This document shows positions 63,007 to 64,000 of a stretch of 64,000 nucleotides of DNA, one piece after another. A program made the translations under genes and the position numbers. The notes beneath the pieces were generated by a model. The model had not been told where the DNA came from and searched no databases. It was given only the letters and a program-made list of their open reading frames with translations. Source of the stretch: Planctomycetota bacterium. Its GTDB lineage: Bacteria > Planctomycetota > Planctomycetia > Pirellulales > Lacipirellulaceae. Location of the stretch: NCBI GenBank assembly GCA_029259945.1, contig JAJDEF010000005.1, positions 33,629-97,628 on the forward strand, in the 5' to 3' direction. Within the stretch, counting starts at the first letter, position 1. Each line of letters begins with the position of its first letter.

Positions 63007-63579
63007 CTAGAGCTGCATTCCATTCCAAGCGAAGTAAGCGATGGTGCCAATGGCCATTGGAATTCCATAGGGCAAGAGGAACATACGTGATTTGCGTTCG
63101 GCTGCTATCTCTGCCAGCTTCTCTGGGTCTTTGACAGTGGTAATCTCGTCGAGGATGTAGAAGAACTGGGCTTGGTGCTTCCCCCATTGTCCACGCCACA
63201 AAATCATTCCGACCGCGATGATGCCGCCCACAATCGCCGAGACCGCGAAGGCATAGCAGGTGACGGTGCCCCACATCCAGGCTCCGATGCCTGCCATCAG
63301 TTTGACGTCGCCGGCACCCATGCCACCAATTGCGTAGGCGGGCATCAGCAAGGCCAAGCCAACGACCGTGCCGATGAGGCTGTACCAAAGACCTTCCCAG
63401 CCAGGATAAGACGATAAAACCACGCTGTAGATCCAACCGGTTATGATCATTGGGAAGGTGAGCCAGTTGGGCACGCGAAGTTGCAAACCATCGATGACGG
63501 CTGCGACGACGAGGGTGATGGTTACCAACCAAACGTGCCAAGTGTCAGCAAACGAGCTAAGAGCGAAGTTGTCGAACAT
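63007..63579 (-). CDS. cpaA: Prepilin peptidase TadV/CpaA
   Basis: A 190-residue membrane aspartyl protease of the A24 family that cleaves Flp prepilins. The first catalytic Asp is in VAAVIDGLQLRVPNW (about residue 28) and the second in GMGAGDVKLMAGIG (about 90), the GxGD motif. Five or six membrane segments are seen. It is the second gene of the Tad run, 67 bp after the small 36-aa gene and 216 bp before cpaB. Confidence 0.9.
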   Translation of the reverse strand: MFDNFALSSFADTWHVWLVTITLVVAAVIDGLQLRVPNWLTFPMIITGWIYSVVLSSYPGWEGLWYSLIGTVVGLALLMPAYAIGGMGAGDVKLMAGIGAWMWGTVTCYAFAVSAIVGGIIAVGMILWRGQWGKHQAQFFYILDEITTVKDPEKLAEIAAERKSRMFLLPYGIPMAIGTIAYFAWNGMQL

Positions 63580-63645
63580 GGTTGCGATCTCTTTGTATTC
63601 TTAGGAGTGTAAACGTGCCGATGTTTTGGTCAAGTTGCCTGACGT

Positions 63646-63756
63646 TTAGCCACGCGGCACGAACAGGCATGCGAGTAAAGTAGAAAAAGCCGTGAGGCAG
63701 AAGATCGCCAATTGAAAGGCGGTAGCAAAAAGCTCTTCGGGAATTAGGTTGATCAT
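63646..63756 (-). CDS. 36-aa single-pass membrane peptide at the head of the Tad locus
   Basis: A small gene: ATG at 63756, TAA at 63646, with a strong AGGGGG ribosome site 7 nt upstream. The peptide begins MINLIPEELFATAFQL and has one hydrophobic segment (about residues 9-31) ending in a short basic VPRG. It lacks the Flp pilin cleavage and Glu-5 pattern in a clear form, so I do not call it a pilin. It could be a Flp-like or regulatory peptide, and its position suggests a link to the pilus. Confidence 0.55.
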   Translation of the reverse strand: MINLIPEELFATAFQLAIFCLTAFSTLLACLFVPRG

Positions 63757-64000
63757 GCTTTCGCCCCCTTTCGGTGCTTCTGCTGCAGTTTGATAAATCA
63801 AGACTTTGGTGGGTCTAAGGAAGCATAGCTTATGTTTTGTCGGGATAAGGTATTCTCAAAGCGAGCTGCTTTGACACGGTCGGTCACGATAATCAGTACA
63901 ACAGGTATTAGCCGTTTTGGCGCGAGCCACCGGTGGGTAGTAAAAACCTGGGGAGCGCCCACAAGGGGAATTTAGGGATGGCAACATTTTTGGTTAGGAC
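63757..64000. other. Upstream region of the Tad locus
   Basis: No coding region is supported on either strand up to the window edge. It should hold the promoter for the minus-strand Tad run, but no clear -35/-10 pair was found. A Flp pilin gene, often placed just before cpaA, could lie past the edge. Confidence 0.4.

Noticed and set aside
1..64000. Insertion sequences, prophage, CRISPR arrays or integrases
   Set aside because: No transposase, integrase, phage structural or cas genes and no regularly spaced direct repeats were seen; the repeats found are isolated palindromes.

Overview
The window looks like chromosomal DNA of a planctomycete, probably a member of the Pirellulales. This is an inference from content, not from a marker gene. 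The supporting features are an MJ0042-type zinc-ribbon membrane protein, a secreted arylsulfatase with a formylglycine motif, a PEP-CTERM protein, a Tad/Flp pilus locus of the CpaB-CpaC-CpaE-CpaF-TadB-TadC type, a fused RlmKL methyltransferase, many one-gene or two-gene transcription units, and several families of intergenic palindromes (GGCGTCTCC, CCACAGAGG, CGGCCATCC and GGGTGCCACTG types). No transposase, integrase, prophage, CRISPR array or rRNA operon was seen. Most of the window is core genome.

Left third (1-24.7 kb). This part begins with a small secreted His-rich peptide, a YbgC-like thioesterase, an ACT-domain protein, a zinc-ribbon membrane protein and an HD phosphohydrolase. An RNase H-fold protein that appears to lack its catalytic acids precedes glycogen branching enzyme. 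A RelE/HigB-like toxin with its Xre antitoxin has a recognisable promoter placed so close to the toxin ATG that the mRNA may be leaderless. Next come a minus-strand pyrD-trpS-acpS run and an HU protein. A long minus-strand series then reads DUF309, Lon-substrate-binding-domain protein, folE, two membrane or zinc-ribbon proteins, a 994-residue FAD/Fe-S dehydrogenase, moaD, moaE, moaA, a cysteine desulfurase and a YkgJ-like cysteine-cluster protein. Endonuclease III and dCTP deaminase follow on the plus strand.

Middle third (24.7-49.4 kb). This contains a AAA ATPase with an N-terminal winged-helix-like region, an HDOD protein, purU, a cyclophilin-like PEP-CTERM protein preceded by a 9-bp hairpin and a T-run, a 1354-residue inverse-autotransporter-like barrel plus beta-helix protein, a zinc-finger protein, rlmKL convergent with nadE, a glycine-zipper lipoprotein, two tandem Cys/Met-metabolism PLP enzymes, a secreted HAD phosphatase with an arylsulfatase, an HD protein, a CrtI/CRTISO-like oxidoreductase, a UPF0104 membrane protein and tRNA-Ala(GGC). 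The first PLP enzyme gene has a structured 150-nt leader ending in an intrinsic terminator whose loop can pair with an upstream segment. It is the best candidate here for an undescribed regulatory RNA.

Right third (49.4-64 kb). A TonB-dependent receptor and a TonB protein are bracketed by CCACAGAGG palindromes. A ten-gene minus-strand Tad pilus assembly locus follows: a 36-aa membrane peptide, prepilin peptidase, CpaB, secretin, TadZ, TadA, TadB, TadC, a 188-aa exported protein of unknown function and a TPR lipoprotein. The locus has a GGCGTCTCC palindrome between secretin and TadZ. No Flp pilin or TadE/F/G pseudopilin gene lies in the window.
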